Counted from the first letter of the stretch, positions 1 to 9,802 are shown. The stretch: DNA of 64,000 nt from Mycolicibacterium hassiacum DSM 44199 (GCF_900603025.1 NZ_LR026975.1:124001-188000), one strand, 5' to 3'. Numbers and translations are program-made. Notes: generated by a model not told the origin, from the letters alone.

Positions 1-890
1 ATCAGGTCCTCGACGTCGCCGGGATCGACCTGTTCGGCGCCCGACAGCGCCCACCGCAGCGACGACAGGTCGAACTCGCCCGGTGTGGCCTGGCGGCGCA
101 GCCGTTTGGCGAGCAGGTTGTAGGCGAAGTTCGGTGCCGCCGTCATGGTGCCGCGATACTTGTCGATCAGCCTGGGCCACAACAGGATGTCGTTGAGGAA
201 GTCCATCGGTGTGATCTTGACCAGCTCGGCGCCGAAGTACATCGACACGGTCAGGTATCCGGTCATGCCCATGTCGTGAAAACAGGGCAGCCAGCTGACG
301 ATCACGTCGCGGTCGATGTCGAAGCGGCACCCCTCGGTCATTGCGTGCGCGTTGGCGACGATGTTGGCGTGGGTGATCTCCACCGCCTTGGGGGAACCGG
401 TGGATCCGGAGGTCAGCTGCAGCAACGCGACATCGCCGTCGTCGGTGCGCACCGGGTCGACGGGTTCGCTGCGCAACAGGTCCCCGACCGTCAGCACCGT
501 GACGCCGAGTCCGGAAAGCAGCGGCGCCGCAACCAGAAACGGGTCGGACACCAGCACGGCCCGAGCGCCGATCATCGTGATCACCGCGGCGGTCTCCTGC
601 GACCAGCGGGTCAGGTCGGTGCGCGGAGTGGGTTGATGCAGCATGGTCAGAGCAGCGCCGCGCATCCAGACACCCTGGGCGGTGGGCGCGATCTCGACCG
701 GAGCGCCGGCCAGAACCGCGACCTTGTCGCCGGGGCCGATTCCGGCGGCGGCGAGACCGCCGGCGATCCGGGCGGCCCGCCGATGCACCTCCGCCCAAGT
801 GTGCCGGACCGGGGCGGAGGGTTCGCCCGTGACCAGCCCGTGCGGGCTGGTCCGGGCGTTGCGATACATCGTCTCGGTAAACCGGCTCAT
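1..890 (-). CDS. pks16: Fatty-acyl-AMP ligase (FAAL), N-terminal part, Pks16-like
   Basis: The gene starts with ATG at 890 and runs off the left edge, so about 296 N-terminal residues are visible. The protein begins [18 protein letters not shown] and carries the adenylate-forming motif [19 protein letters not shown] near residue 160, then [11 protein letters not shown], which is typical of long-chain fatty-acyl-AMP ligases. Such enzymes activate fatty acids as acyl adenylates, usually for a polyketide synthase or carrier protein. The N-terminal sequence closely resembles what I remember of M. tuberculosis Pks16 (Rv1013), which despite its name is an AMP ligase and not a polyketide synthase. 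No partner synthase is in the window. The family assignment is firm; the symbol is from memory and the C-terminal lid domain is not visible. Confidence 0.85.
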   Translation of the reverse strand, partial: MSRFTETMYRNARTSPHGLVTGEPSAPVRHTWAEVHRRAARIAGGLAAAGIGPGDKVAVLAGAPVEIAPTAQGVWMRGAALTMLHQPTPRTDLTRWSQETAAVITMIGARAVLVSDPFLVAAPLLSGLGVTVLTVGDLLRSEPVDPVRTDDGDVALLQLTSGSTGSPKAVEITHANIVANAHAMTEGCRFDIDRDVIVSWLPCFHDMGMTGYLTVSMYFGAELVKITPMDFLNDILLWPRLIDKYRGTMTAAPNFAYNLLAKRLRRQATPGEFDLSSLRWALSGAEQVDPGDVEDL

Positions 891-1044
891 AGGTGCGATC
901 CCTCGGGTGACTGGCGCCGCGGCGCGGATTGGCGAATGAGCCGAAGTCGGAGGAAAACGAAGGTTTCCGCTATTCAGATGGTCGAACGACCCGACTGTAC
1001 CGAACCCGTCCGGCACCGGGCGGCATTTCATCGCCCCGGGAGCG

Positions 1045-3372
1045 TCAGCGGCTCGCCAGCCAGGCGAAGAACTCCTCGGCGGTGTACACCGGTTTGCCGT
1101 ACTCGGCGGCCTTGCGGGCCTTTCCCGACTGCGAGCCCGCCTCGGCCGTCACCAGCACCTCGCACCGGGTCTTGGTGACCGAGCGCACCGGCACCAGATC
1201 GGCCGCTGCGGCCATTCGCTCGATCTCGTCCCGGTCGACCACCCGCCCGGACGGATCCGAGGCCGTTCCGGTGAAACAGATCCGCGCCCCGGGCACCAGC
1301 ACCTCGGTGATGTCCGGGCGCGCCGCGCAGTGTCCGCAGACGATGTCGGTGACCCCCAGCAGCTCCGCGGCCGCCCGCAGTCGATCCGCCACCGCCGCGG
1401 GCAATTGCACCCGTGCGGCCGCGGCCCGCAGCTGATCGGCCACCGCGGTGCGGGCGGCCGCATCCCACGACGACGGGTCGGGTGCGGGCGGCGGCGGTGC
1501 GCCCAGCAGCACCGCCCCGACGTCGCGGCTGATCCGCAGCAGCGCCGACAACCCGGGCAGGTGATCGGCCTTCGGCGTCGGCACGTCCGGGTCGCGGCTC
1601 ACCAGCAAACCCGAAACCGACTCAGCCGGTTCGGGTTCTGAAAACGTCGAGGCGCCGCTCTCGGTGTCGGCGGACTCCAGCGCCGCCAGCGCCGAGCGGG
1701 CCCGCTGCAGCGCGGTGCGTCCGGACACCTTCGCGCTCGGCACGTCGACGCCCAACGGCATCGCCACGACCTGCCCCAGCCGCTTGAGCTCGAAATCGAT
1801 CAACCCAAGCGTCTCATCGATGTTCGGGCCGACCGGGGTGTGGCCGGCCAGCATCGGCGCGATCAGCGCCCACGCCTCGCGCAGGGTCGGGGCCAACAGC
1901 ACATCGGACACGCCGATGCCGTACGCGGTGCGGGCGTCGGCGAGGTCGCGCTGCGGGTTGATCAGCGTGGACACCGCGGTGCCGTCGTCGAAGGCCACCG
2001 CGAGTTCGACCGGCCGCGGCCGCGACATCCGGCCCTCCGCGCCGACGGTGAGCATGCCGATCGCGCAGTACCGCCGTGCCGCCGGCGCCCCGGTCGAGGT
2101 GCGCAGGAACCGGGCGATGCGGCGGTCGACCTGCAGATCCTTGGGCAGCACCGGGCGCCGCAGCACCAGCCCCGACAGCGAGGTGGCGCGGCTGAGCGCC
2201 ACATACAGCTGGCCGGTGGAGAACATGCCGCCGGTCAGGTCGACGATCACCCGGTCCAGCGTCTGGCCCTGGCTCTTGTGAATGGTGATGGCCCAGGCCA
2301 GTTTGAACGGCAGCTGGGTGAAGGTGCCGATCACCTCGCGCCGCAGCGCACCGCCGTCGACCACCGGGCGGGTGGCCTCCCAGGTGAACGGCGCCACCTC
2401 CGCGCAGGAACCGTCGGCGAACTCGACCTCCACCACCGCGCCGTTGCGGTCGTAGCCGACACCGACGACACGGCCGATGGAGCCGTTCACCCAGCGGTTG
2501 GCCGGGTCGTTGGTCAGCATCATCACCTGCGCACCCACCTTGAACCGCAACTCGTCCTCGACCGGCTTGTCGAACAGGGACAGATCACCGGACTCGCGGG
2601 CGCGGTGCACGAACTCGTCGCCGTCGAGACGGCCGAGTTGACGTCGGTTGCGCGCGGTCACCAGCCGATTGGTCGGCGCCAGCGTCAACCAGAACTCGTC
2701 GTCGGGCGGCTCGAAGTCCTTGTCGGCGCGGGCGTTGAGCTGCTCGAGGGCATGACCCAGCAGCACACCTTCACGGATCTCGTTGAGAATCGCGGTCATC
2801 CGATCGTCGCCGGCCTGACGGAACACCGTCGTCAGCGCGACCGTGGTGAAGTCCTCGCGGCGGAACCTGTGCGCGGAGAAGAAGTACGGCGTCTCGTAGA
2901 CCGACGAGAAGTAGCCCTGCTCACCGTCGGCGACCACCGGCGGCAACTGGTACAGGTCGCCGACCAACACGATCTGCACCCCGCCGTACGGTGTGCCGGG
3001 TCGGGGGCCGAACCGTTCCAGCGCGGTGGCCACCATGTCGAACACATCGGCGCGCAGCATCGACGCCTCGTCGATGATCAGCGTGTGCAGCGTCGCCAGC
3101 GTCCTGGCGAACCGGCCGGGCCGGTAGTCGCCGCCGCTTACGTCGGCCAGCGCGGTGGTGGGCCGGAACCCGAAGAGCCGGTGGACGGTGTAACCGTCGA
3201 CGTTGAGCGCGGCGATCCCGGTCGGCGCGACCACCACCACGTTGCGGTCGGTGTCGGCGACGAACCGCCGGATCAGCGTCGACTTGCCGGTCCCGGCCTT
3301 ACCGGTCAGGAACAGGTGCCGGCCCGCGGCCAGCACCGCCATCGCCTCACGGAACTCGTCGGTGAGGATCAC
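1045..3372 (-). CDS. PIF1/RecD-type DNA helicase with C-terminal BRCT domain
   Basis: A superfamily 1 helicase of about 775 residues. Seen directly: Walker [13 protein letters not shown] at residues 21-32, Walker [10 protein letters not shown] near 98-106, [12 protein letters not shown], and the C-terminal helicase motifs [13 protein letters not shown] and [14 protein letters not shown]. The last 80 residues ([13 protein letters not shown] onward, ending with a Trp near the C terminus) look like a BRCT domain, as in NAD-dependent ligase or DNA polymerase III epsilon-type nick- or phosphopeptide-binding modules. The frame is open to 3498, but the stretch before GTG 3372 is low-complexity and overlaps the gene ahead; GTG 3372 gives [11 protein letters not shown] and a 44-bp gap. 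A role in unwinding forked or G-quadruplex DNA follows from the PIF1 family; the BRCT partner is unknown. Confidence 0.85.
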   Translation of the reverse strand: MILTDEFREAMAVLAAGRHLFLTGKAGTGKSTLIRRFVADTDRNVVVVAPTGIAALNVDGYTVHRLFGFRPTTALADVSGGDYRPGRFARTLATLHTLIIDEASMLRADVFDMVATALERFGPRPGTPYGGVQIVLVGDLYQLPPVVADGEQGYFSSVYETPYFFSAHRFRREDFTTVALTTVFRQAGDDRMTAILNEIREGVLLGHALEQLNARADKDFEPPDDEFWLTLAPTNRLVTARNRRQLGRLDGDEFVHRARESGDLSLFDKPVEDELRFKVGAQVMMLTNDPANRWVNGSIGRVVGVGYDRNGAVVEVEFADGSCAEVAPFTWEATRPVVDGGALRREVIGTFTQLPFKLAWAITIHKSQGQTLDRVIVDLTGGMFSTGQLYVALSRATSLSGLVLRRPVLPKDLQVDRRIARFLRTSTGAPAARRYCAIGMLTVGAEGRMSRPRPVELAVAFDDGTAVSTLINPQRDLADARTAYGIGVSDVLLAPTLREAWALIAPMLAGHTPVGPNIDETLGLIDFELKRLGQVVAMPLGVDVPSAKVSGRTALQRARSALAALESADTESGASTFSEPEPAESVSGLLVSRDPDVPTPKADHLPGLSALLRISRDVGAVLLGAPPPPAPDPSSWDAAARTAVADQLRAAAARVQLPAAVADRLRAAAELLGVTDIVCGHCAARPDITEVLVPGARICFTGTASDPSGRVVDRDEIERMAAAADLVPVRSVTKTRCEVLVTAEAGSQSGKARKAAEYGKPVYTAEEFFAWLASR

Positions 3373-3416
3373 AGGCGTGAGGGTACCGGCGCCGACCGGG
3401 ACGGCCGCGGCCGTGG

Positions 3417-4166
3417 TCAGCGGTGCCGTGTCAGCGGCGGTTCCTCCACCCGGCCGCGGCGGATCCGGTCCGCCACGGCCTCGGCCGCCAGCCGCCACAG
3501 TTTCTCACCCAGCTCGGCGGTGGCCAGCGAGGGTCTTCCGGTCACCCCGTTGCGGGACAGTTCGGCGGCCGTGTAGCGGAACACCAGCCCGTCGGTGCGG
3601 TCCTCGTCGTCGGCCTCGAGCATCCGCTCGGTGTGCACCAGATCCGGCCGGATCGCCAGCATCACCGACGTCTCGGCGCAGTTGGCGTGCGCATCGGCGG
3701 CGTCGGAGCACATCGCCTCGGCCACCTGGTCGTCAGCGCTGTACCAGTCGACGACACCGACGCGAACATCCTTGCGCTCCAGCCTGATCCGGTCAGTCGC
3801 CACCCCCAGCGACGCGGCGTTGCCCATGTGCGCGTTGACGAACAACAACCGCCGCAGCCCGGACAGCGCCGCCCAGTCGACATACTGCTCGACCAGCCCC
3901 ACCATCAGCGCCGGGGTCAGCGACAGCGTTCCGGGCAGCTCGGTGCCGTGGCCGTAGCTCACCCCGAGCGAGATCGCCGGCAGCACCGGCGCACCGGTCA
4001 GTGCCGCGGCGCGTTCGCACACCGCGGTCGCGATGATGGTGTCGGTCGCGACCGGCAGATGCGGGCCGTGCTGTTCGATCGCCCCCACCGGCACCAGGCC
4101 GACCTCCGCGCCGCCGGCCACGCCGGCGAAAGACAGTTCCGGCCAGGCCTTCTCACCCCAGTTCAC
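3417..4166 (-). CDS. Creatininase-family amidohydrolase
   Basis: About 249 residues from GTG 4166. The start codon overlaps the stop of the preceding dehydrogenase gene (GTGA), which favours it over upstream starts. The family signature is clear: VPVGAIEQHGPHLPVATD near residue 25 supplies Glu, His and Asp metal ligands, followed by SYGHGTELPGTLSL, FVNAHMGNAAS and HANCAETSVML. Creatininase-fold enzymes are metal-dependent hydrolases that open cyclic amides or cleave formamides and peptides (creatinine amidohydrolase, FAPy deformylase, MftE). It is the last gene of the operon running from 11161, so it probably hydrolyses an amide intermediate of that pathway. MftE was considered, but no other mycofactocin gene is present. 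Confidence 0.85.
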   Translation of the reverse strand: MNWGEKAWPELSFAGVAGGAEVGLVPVGAIEQHGPHLPVATDTIIATAVCERAAALTGAPVLPAISLGVSYGHGTELPGTLSLTPALMVGLVEQYVDWAALSGLRRLLFVNAHMGNAASLGVATDRIRLERKDVRVGVVDWYSADDQVAEAMCSDAADAHANCAETSVMLAIRPDLVHTERMLEADDEDRTDGLVFRYTAAELSRNGVTGRPSLATAELGEKLWRLAAEAVADRIRRGRVEEPPLTRHR

Positions 4167-5080
4167 GTGCCCACCCCCGTCGTCGGCGACAGCGCGTCGA
4201 TCACCGTCAGCACCGCACCGTGGTCGAGATCGCCGCCGCCGCGGGCGCACACCGCCGCGATCAGCTGCGAGACCAGCGCGGTGACCGGCAACGCGATCCC
4301 GGACTCGGCCGCGCAGTCGGCGGCGATGCGCAGATCCTTGCGGTGCAGCACCGACCGGAACCCGGGGGTGAAGTCACGCTTGATCATGTTGGGCGACTTG
4401 ACGTCCAGACAACGGCTGCCGGCCAGCCCGCCGGCGATCGCCGACAGCCCGGTCGACGGATCGATGCCGGCGGCCTCCAGGAACACGATCGCCTCCGCCA
4501 ACAGCGCGAGATTACCCGCCACCAGCATCTGGTTGGCCGCCTTGACCGTCTGCCCCGCACCCGCTGGGCCGACATGCTGCACCGATCCCGCGAACGCGTC
4601 CAGCACCGGCCGGGCCCGCTGCACGTCCTCGGCCGAACCGCCCGCCATCACCGCCAGGGTGCCCGCGATCGCCCCCACCTCACCGCCGCTGACCGGCGCG
4701 TCGACCGCGCCGATGCCGCGCTGTGCGGCGGCCGCGGCGACGGCCCGGCTGGTCGCGGGACGCACCGTGGTGCAGTCGATGAACAGGCTGCCGGGCGGCA
4801 TCGCGGTCAGCACTCCGCCGTCGCCGAGCACCACCTGCTCGACGTCCGGCGAGTCGGGCAGCATCGTGATGACGACGTCGGCGCCGGCGGCGGCGGCGTC
4901 CCGCGCGTCGGACGCGGCGCGCGCGCCGCGGTCCACCAGCGGTGCCATCTTCTCCGGCGACCGGTTGAACACGCCGACCTCGAAGCCGGCGTCCAGCAGG
5001 TGACCGGCCATCGGCGCGCCCATCACGCCCAGGCCGATGAACCCCACCCGCTCAATACCCGCGGGTCGTGTCGACGACAT
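4163..5080 (-). CDS. 3-hydroxyisobutyrate dehydrogenase / tartronate semialdehyde reductase family enzyme
   Basis: An NAD(P)-dependent beta-hydroxyacid dehydrogenase of 305 residues. The Rossmann motif FIGLGVMGAPMAGHLL starts near residue 14. The substrate motif DAPVSGGEVGA and the catalytic-lysine region GAGQTVKAANQML (Lys near 178) are both present, and length is normal for the family. These enzymes interconvert a beta-hydroxyacid and a semialdehyde. The gene overlaps the 2-hydroxyacid dehydrogenase ahead by 29 bp and the creatininase-family gene behind by 4 bp, so it is translationally coupled. The substrate cannot be read from sequence; 2-hydroxy-3-oxopropionate is a common one for close relatives. 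Confidence 0.85.
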   Translation of the reverse strand: MSSTRPAGIERVGFIGLGVMGAPMAGHLLDAGFEVGVFNRSPEKMAPLVDRGARAASDARDAAAAGADVVITMLPDSPDVEQVVLGDGGVLTAMPPGSLFIDCTTVRPATSRAVAAAAAQRGIGAVDAPVSGGEVGAIAGTLAVMAGGSAEDVQRARPVLDAFAGSVQHVGPAGAGQTVKAANQMLVAGNLALLAEAIVFLEAAGIDPSTGLSAIAGGLAGSRCLDVKSPNMIKRDFTPGFRSVLHRKDLRIAADCAAESGIALPVTALVSQLIAAVCARGGGDLDHGAVLTVIDALSPTTGVGT

Positions 5081-6095
5081 TGATCAGAGGCTCCCCGTTG
5101 ATCAGGTTCTTCAGATTGCGGCAGAACAACTCGACCTGGCGGTCGCCGAGCAGGTTCGACGCGTGCGAGTCGTGCGGCGAGATGTCCACCCCTGGGATGT
5201 CCCACAGCGGGCTGTCGTCCGGGAGTGGTTCGCGCACATGGCAGTCCAGGAATCCACCGGAGAGCCGGCCGGACCGGAACGCCTCGATCATGGCCGCCTC
5301 GTCGACAATCGCGCCGCGCGCGACGTTGACCAGATACGCCCCCTTCGGCAGCCGGGCCAGCCGGTCCGCGTCGATCAGCCCCTCGGTCTCGGGGGTCAGC
5401 GGGCAGGCGATCACCAGGTAGTCCGCGCGGGTCAGCGCGTCGTCGAGACCCGAGGCGCCGACCACCACGTCGAACCCGGGCGTCACCCCCGGATTGCGCC
5501 GCACCCCGATCGTCCTGATCCCCAGCGCCTGCGCGAGCCGGGCGATCGCCGAACCGATGTGACCGGTGCCCAGCACGCACATCGTGGCGCCGGCCAGCTC
5601 GCGGGCCGGAAGCTGCGTCCACCGCCGCGCCCGCTGTTCCTCGCGGCGGCGGTACAACAGCTTCGCGTGCACCAGGATGCTGCCGATCACGGTCTCGGCG
5701 ATCGCCGGGGCGTGCACCCCCGACGCGTTGCACAGCGTCACGCCCTCGGGGATCAACGGGGCGATCTGCTGCACCCCGGCGCTGGCCGACTGCACCAGCC
5801 GCAGCTCCGGGTTCAACAGCGCGCGGAACGCCGGCTCGAACAAGATGGCCGGCAACGACTCCCAGTCCTTGAGGATCCCGGAGGTCTCCACCAGCACCGC
5901 GTGCGGTTTACGCTCCACCAGGTAGCCGTTGTTGAGGTCGTGCACCGACGGATGCTCCAGCCGCACGATCGGGCCGACGCCCTCGATCTGGGCGATGTGC
6001 TGTTCGGTGAGCCAGCGGCCGTCGCTGAAGTCGCCCTGATAGCCGTACGGGACCCCGGCGACCACCACGTTGAGTTCGTCGGTCGGCGGGAACAT
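5052..6095 (-). CDS. D-isomer-specific 2-hydroxyacid dehydrogenase
   Basis: 347 residues, starting at ATG 6095 (MFPPTDELNVVVAG), which shares one base with the TGA of the Rieske gene (TGATG). The NAD-binding motif VLGTGHIGSAIARLAQ lies near residue 170. The catalytic triad is visible as Arg in NVARGAIVDE, Glu in HVREPLPDDSPLWD and His in ISPHDSH. This family reduces 2-keto acids or oxidises D-2-hydroxyacids in the cytoplasm. Within the operon it could process the 2-oxo or 2-hydroxy acid formed after oxygenation and deamination. The exact substrate is unknown. Confidence 0.87.
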   Translation of the reverse strand: MFPPTDELNVVVAGVPYGYQGDFSDGRWLTEQHIAQIEGVGPIVRLEHPSVHDLNNGYLVERKPHAVLVETSGILKDWESLPAILFEPAFRALLNPELRLVQSASAGVQQIAPLIPEGVTLCNASGVHAPAIAETVIGSILVHAKLLYRRREEQRARRWTQLPARELAGATMCVLGTGHIGSAIARLAQALGIRTIGVRRNPGVTPGFDVVVGASGLDDALTRADYLVIACPLTPETEGLIDADRLARLPKGAYLVNVARGAIVDEAAMIEAFRSGRLSGGFLDCHVREPLPDDSPLWDIPGVDISPHDSHASNLLGDRQVELFCRNLKNLINGEPLINVVDTTRGY

Positions 6096-7345
6096 CACCG
6101 CACCACCGGGCTCGGCTCGCCCACCCCCAGGCCCAGCGCGTAGCGCCGCGCCACCCACGCGTCGAACTCCGCCACCGACTGCTCGTTCCACGCGTACGGT
6201 CCGCGCGGGGCGAACATCGAGGTGGCGGCCCGCTGGATCGCCGCGTCGACGACGTAGTCCTGCCAGTTGAGCTTCAGGTGCATGGTGGAGCCCAGTGCCA
6301 CCAGTTCGGCGTAGTTCGGCAGCCTGCGGTAGTGGTCCGGCACCATCAGGGTCTGGCGGATGTCGCAGGCGTTCGGGCCCTTCGGATGCACGATGCGGTA
6401 GAACGCCGAATCGCTGTTGAGGATGATCAGCAGCGTCGGCGGCAGCAGGATGATGTAGGCGCGGTCCCGCTCCTCCTCGGTGAGCGTCTCGATCACCGGG
6501 AACAGCGGCCTGCCGATCGGCGACAGCGCGAACTCCTTGTGCGTGGCCATCTGGATCAACACGATCGCCGCGTCGCCGGTCTGCACCGACACCGGCACGT
6601 AGCCGTCCGACGGCAGCACCCGGTGCAGCGGATAGTGCAGCCGGTCGACGTGGTAGACGTCGATCGAGTTCTCGTGCATGATCTTCCAGTTCCACGGCAT
6701 GTCGGCCTGGAGTTCGGGTTCCTCGGTGGCCATCTCGCCCAGGCCCCAGTTCGCGACGATCTCGTCGACCGGCCCGAGACGCTCGACGAGGCTCGGGGCG
6801 TCGGCGTCGAAGTTGACGAACACGAACCCCTGCCACACCTCGGTCCGCAGGCTGGGCAGCGACAGGTCGGGATCGGTCTTGTCGAAGCATCTGGTGCGGC
6901 TCATGTGCGGAGCGCCGCGCAGCGCACCGTCGATGCCGTACACCCAGAAGTGGTAGGGGCATTTGAACCCGCTGCCGGCGTTGCCCTTCGTCTCCGGCGG
7001 CACCCGGTACCAGTCGCCGTCCTCGCCGTCGCCGGGACAGGTGACCGGCAGGCCGCGGTGGCGGCACAGGGCCGAGAGCACCTTGACGCTGTCGTCGGCC
7101 TGGCGCACCACGATCAGCGGTTCGCCGAGCAGTGTGCCGGTGTAGTAGTCGCCGGGCTGCGGGATCAGATCGGCCCGTCCCACGCACAGCCATTCCCGCA
7201 TGAACAGGAACCGGCGTTCCAGGTCGTAGATCTCCTCGCTGGTGTAGCACTCCGGCGGCAGCCCCTTGGCGTCGTCGTAGTTGCCGGTGGCGGCCGCGAG
7301 CTTCTGAGCGAGCCCGGTCAGATCCGAGCCGTGTGCAGTGGTCAC
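6095..7345 (-). CDS. Rieske non-heme iron oxygenase, alpha subunit
   Basis: 416 residues from GTG 7345, which overlaps the stop of the transporter gene (GTGA). The Rieske [2Fe-2S] ligands are CRHRG and CPYHFW, but 32 residues separate the two pairs instead of the usual 15-17. The extra stretch is acidic and aromatic and contains another Cys. The mononuclear iron site is seen as ENSIDVYHVDRLH, giving the two His, with a downstream Asp expected as the third ligand. Rieske oxygenases hydroxylate aromatic rings or N-demethylate amines using electrons from a ferredoxin or reductase; none is encoded in this operon. The clade most resembles amine- and acid-type Rieske enzymes rather than two-subunit ring dioxygenases, since no beta subunit is nearby. 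Confidence 0.85.
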   Translation of the reverse strand: MTTAHGSDLTGLAQKLAAATGNYDDAKGLPPECYTSEEIYDLERRFLFMREWLCVGRADLIPQPGDYYTGTLLGEPLIVVRQADDSVKVLSALCRHRGLPVTCPGDGEDGDWYRVPPETKGNAGSGFKCPYHFWVYGIDGALRGAPHMSRTRCFDKTDPDLSLPSLRTEVWQGFVFVNFDADAPSLVERLGPVDEIVANWGLGEMATEEPELQADMPWNWKIMHENSIDVYHVDRLHYPLHRVLPSDGYVPVSVQTGDAAIVLIQMATHKEFALSPIGRPLFPVIETLTEEERDRAYIILLPPTLLIILNSDSAFYRIVHPKGPNACDIRQTLMVPDHYRRLPNYAELVALGSTMHLKLNWQDYVVDAAIQRAATSMFAPRGPYAWNEQSVAEFDAWVARRYALGLGVGEPSPVVR

Positions 7346-8976
7346 CGTAGAACCTCTCCGTGGCTGAAGGAACTCGTATGGGGAAGCAGCGCCGACAGGA
7401 ACGCCCGGGTGCGTTCGTGGCTGGGCGCGTCGATAACCGCTTGCGGCGGGCCCTCTTCGACAATGCGGCCGCCGTCGAAGAACAGCACCCGCGAGGCGCA
7501 CTGGCGCGCGAACGCGATCTCGTGGGTCACCACGACCATGGTCATGCCCTGGTCGGCGAGCTGGCGCATGATGCGCAGCACGTCACCCACCCGCTCCGGG
7601 TCGAGCGCGGAGGTCGGCTCGTCGAACAGCATGACCTCCGGGGCGAGCGCCAACGCCCGGGCGATCGCCACCCGCTGCTGCTGGCCGCCGGACAGCTGGC
7701 CCGGATAGCGGTCGGCCATGGCCTGGACCCCGAGCTCACGCAGCAGCATCGCGTTGACGTCGTCGGTGTGGCTGCGCGACAGCCCCAGCACCCGCGACTG
7801 GCCCTCGCGCAGGTTCTGCGCGACGGTCATGTGCTGGAACAGGTTGAACTGCTGGAAGACGATCGCCAGCCCGGCCCGCAGCCGGTCCTTGGCGCGGAAT
7901 CGGCCGACGTCCGGGCCGGCCACCGCAACCCGGTTGACCACCACCGAGCCGGCGTCGACGTCGACCAGCCCGTCCATCGCGCGCAGCAGTGTGGACTTGC
8001 CGGACCCGCTCGGCCCGAGGATGCACACCACCTCGCCGCGCTCGATGTCGAGATCGACGTCGTCGAGAACCACGTTGTCGCCGAAGGTCTTCCGCAGTCC
8101 CCGGATCCGGATGACGGTCGGCTGCAGGGTCATGTCCCGGGCGGCGACGGTGCGTACCCGGTCCCAGTACTCGCGGAACTCCGGGGCGTGCAGATCGAGT
8201 TCGACCGGCGCCTCGTCGACGCCCCGCGCCGACTGGCCCTGGGGCCGGATGCGTGAACGCAACCAGGACCGGACCGGTCCGGGCCGGGCGCGGCGGGTGT
8301 TGTCCAGCCGCCGTTCGCTGTAGCGCTGCAGCACCATCAGGGCGGTGTTGAGCACCAGGTAGATGGCCGCCGCGGCGCCGAACACGGGCACGTACTCGAA
8401 GTTGATCGCCACCAGCTGCTGGCTGCGCAGCGTCAGTTCGGCGACCGCGATCGCCGACGCCAGCGAGGTGTTCTTGACCGTCATGACGGCCTCGCTGGCC
8501 AGCGCGGGCGTGATCACCCGCAGCGCCTGCGGCAGCTGGATCCGCCACAGGGTCAACGCCGGCGACAGCCCGATCGACCGGGCGGCGTCGATCTGCGAGA
8601 CGGGCACGGCGTTGAGCCCGCCGCGGAAGATCTCGGCGGCGAACGCGGCGGCGTTGAGCGCCAGCCCGAGGATCGCGGTCTGCACCGAGGACAGCCGCAG
8701 CCCCCATTGCGGCAGCACGTTGTAGAGGAAGATCAACTGCAGCAGCAGCGGGGTGCCGCGGAAGATCCAGGTGTAGACCCACACCGCGAACCGCGGCAGC
8801 GCCCAGCGGGAGTTGCTGACCAGCGCGATCAGCAGCCCCGCCGGCCACGCGAAAAGCAGTGACAGAACGGCGATCCGAAGCGCCAGCAGCCCGCCGTCGA
8901 TCAGCTCCGGCAGGGTGAGGTAGTGCCAGAACTCCGCTAACACGGCCGGATCGGGTTGGCCGGTGTCAGCTGCCAC
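7342..8976 (-). CDS. Polar amino acid ABC transporter, permease and ATPase fused in one protein
   Basis: A 544-residue fusion. Residues 1 to about 240 are a HisM/GlnP-type permease with several membrane segments (for example LIDGGLLALRIAVLSLLFAW) and the EAA-like loop AARSIGLSPALTLWRIQLPQA. After a linker, residues from about 295 form an ATPase: Walker A GPSGSGKST, Q-loop VFQQFNLF, signature LSGGQQQRVAIARAL, Walker B VMLFDEPTSALD and switch VVVTHE. It pairs with the binding protein just upstream. The start is either the codon at 8976 (40-bp overlap with the binding-protein gene) or GTG 8943 (7-bp overlap, giving VLAEFWHYLTLPEL); the second is plausible. Substrate is probably a polar amino acid or related amine. 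Confidence 0.88.
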   Translation of the reverse strand: MAADTGQPDPAVLAEFWHYLTLPELIDGGLLALRIAVLSLLFAWPAGLLIALVSNSRWALPRFAVWVYTWIFRGTPLLLQLIFLYNVLPQWGLRLSSVQTAILGLALNAAAFAAEIFRGGLNAVPVSQIDAARSIGLSPALTLWRIQLPQALRVITPALASEAVMTVKNTSLASAIAVAELTLRSQQLVAINFEYVPVFGAAAAIYLVLNTALMVLQRYSERRLDNTRRARPGPVRSWLRSRIRPQGQSARGVDEAPVELDLHAPEFREYWDRVRTVAARDMTLQPTVIRIRGLRKTFGDNVVLDDVDLDIERGEVVCILGPSGSGKSTLLRAMDGLVDVDAGSVVVNRVAVAGPDVGRFRAKDRLRAGLAIVFQQFNLFQHMTVAQNLREGQSRVLGLSRSHTDDVNAMLLRELGVQAMADRYPGQLSGGQQQRVAIARALALAPEVMLFDEPTSALDPERVGDVLRIMRQLADQGMTMVVVTHEIAFARQCASRVLFFDGGRIVEEGPPQAVIDAPSHERTRAFLSALLPHTSSFSHGEVLR

Positions 8977-9779
8977 TTGCGCGCCGACTCACAGTAGGCG
9001 TCCGAGGCGATATAGGCCTCCACCGCCTCCTGCAGCTCGCCTTTGATGGGGCTGTCCTTGGCCACCGCCATCCCGACGACGCTCTTCTCGCCCTCGACGT
9101 TGAACGCCACGGCGAGTTTGTCGCCGAAATCGGTGCGCGAGATGTACAGCGTGGTGATGTCGCCCTCGAGCTGCGCGTAGATCCGCCCGCCGGCGACCGC
9201 GTTGACGCCCTGGGCGACCGACGGGAACCCGGTGGGCTCCAGCGGCGGCTGCCCCTTGGCGGTGCAGTCGGCCGACCACTTGTCGAGTTGTTCCCGCTCG
9301 ACCGGGCTGGAGGTCAGGTAGGCCACCGACTTGCCGCACAGCGCCTCCGGGCCGGGGGTCTTCGGCGCGTTCTCGGTGGTGGTCAGCACCGACAGCGGGA
9401 TGTACATGTAGTCGATGAAATCGACCTGCTCACGCCGCTTCTCGGTGTCGTACAGGCCGGACAGGATGGCGTCGATGCGGCCCGACTGCAGGGCCGGCAG
9501 CAGCCCGTCGAACGAGATCTGCTCGAACCGGTAGTTCCAGCCGAGCTGGTCGGTGACGGCCTTGGCCAGGTCGTCCTCGAATCCGACCACCTCGGTGGAC
9601 CCGTCCTGCAGGAACGACACCGGCGGGAAGTCGCCGGAGGTGCCGATGACGATCTCCCGGGTTGTCTCGGAACCGGTTGTCGGACTGGATGATTCAGCGG
9701 TGCTGGAACATGCCGTCAGTGCGATCAGGCACGCTCCGGCGGCTGCGGTTGCGATCGAGATCGGGTGGCGCTGGGTCAT
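8937..9779 (-). CDS. Extracellular solute-binding lipoprotein, family 3 (amino acid type)
   Basis: 280 residues. The N terminus is a lipoprotein signal peptide with lipobox LTAC and modified Cys24, so the mature protein is anchored outside the membrane. The family 3 pattern follows: VIGTSGDFPPVSFLQDG, GFEDDLAKAV, FDGLLPALQSGRIDAILSGL and a C-terminal KWQLTPANPIRPC. Family 3 proteins bind amino acids or opines for HisM/GlnQ-type transporters. The next gene encodes the permease-ATPase. It lies 23 bp after the ligase gene, and a GAAGGTG ribosome-binding site precedes ATG 9779. Confidence 0.9.
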   Translation of the reverse strand: MTQRHPISIATAAAGACLIALTACSSTAESSSPTTGSETTREIVIGTSGDFPPVSFLQDGSTEVVGFEDDLAKAVTDQLGWNYRFEQISFDGLLPALQSGRIDAILSGLYDTEKRREQVDFIDYMYIPLSVLTTTENAPKTPGPEALCGKSVAYLTSSPVEREQLDKWSADCTAKGQPPLEPTGFPSVAQGVNAVAGGRIYAQLEGDITTLYISRTDFGDKLAVAFNVEGEKSVVGMAVAKDSPIKGELQEAVEAYIASDAYCESARKWQLTPANPIRPC

Positions 9780-9802
9780 GTTTCACCTTCTCGGGCTCGG
9801 TT

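Noticed and set aside
3417-4166. Identification of the creatininase-family gene as mftE
   Set aside because: No mftA-D or mftF genes are nearby and the operon context is different.
6095-7463. Upstream extension of the 2-hydroxyacid dehydrogenase frame across the Rieske gene
   Set aside because: The extension is Arg/Ala-rich noise in the wrong frame of the Rieske gene; the true start at 6095 has a standard TGATG overlap.
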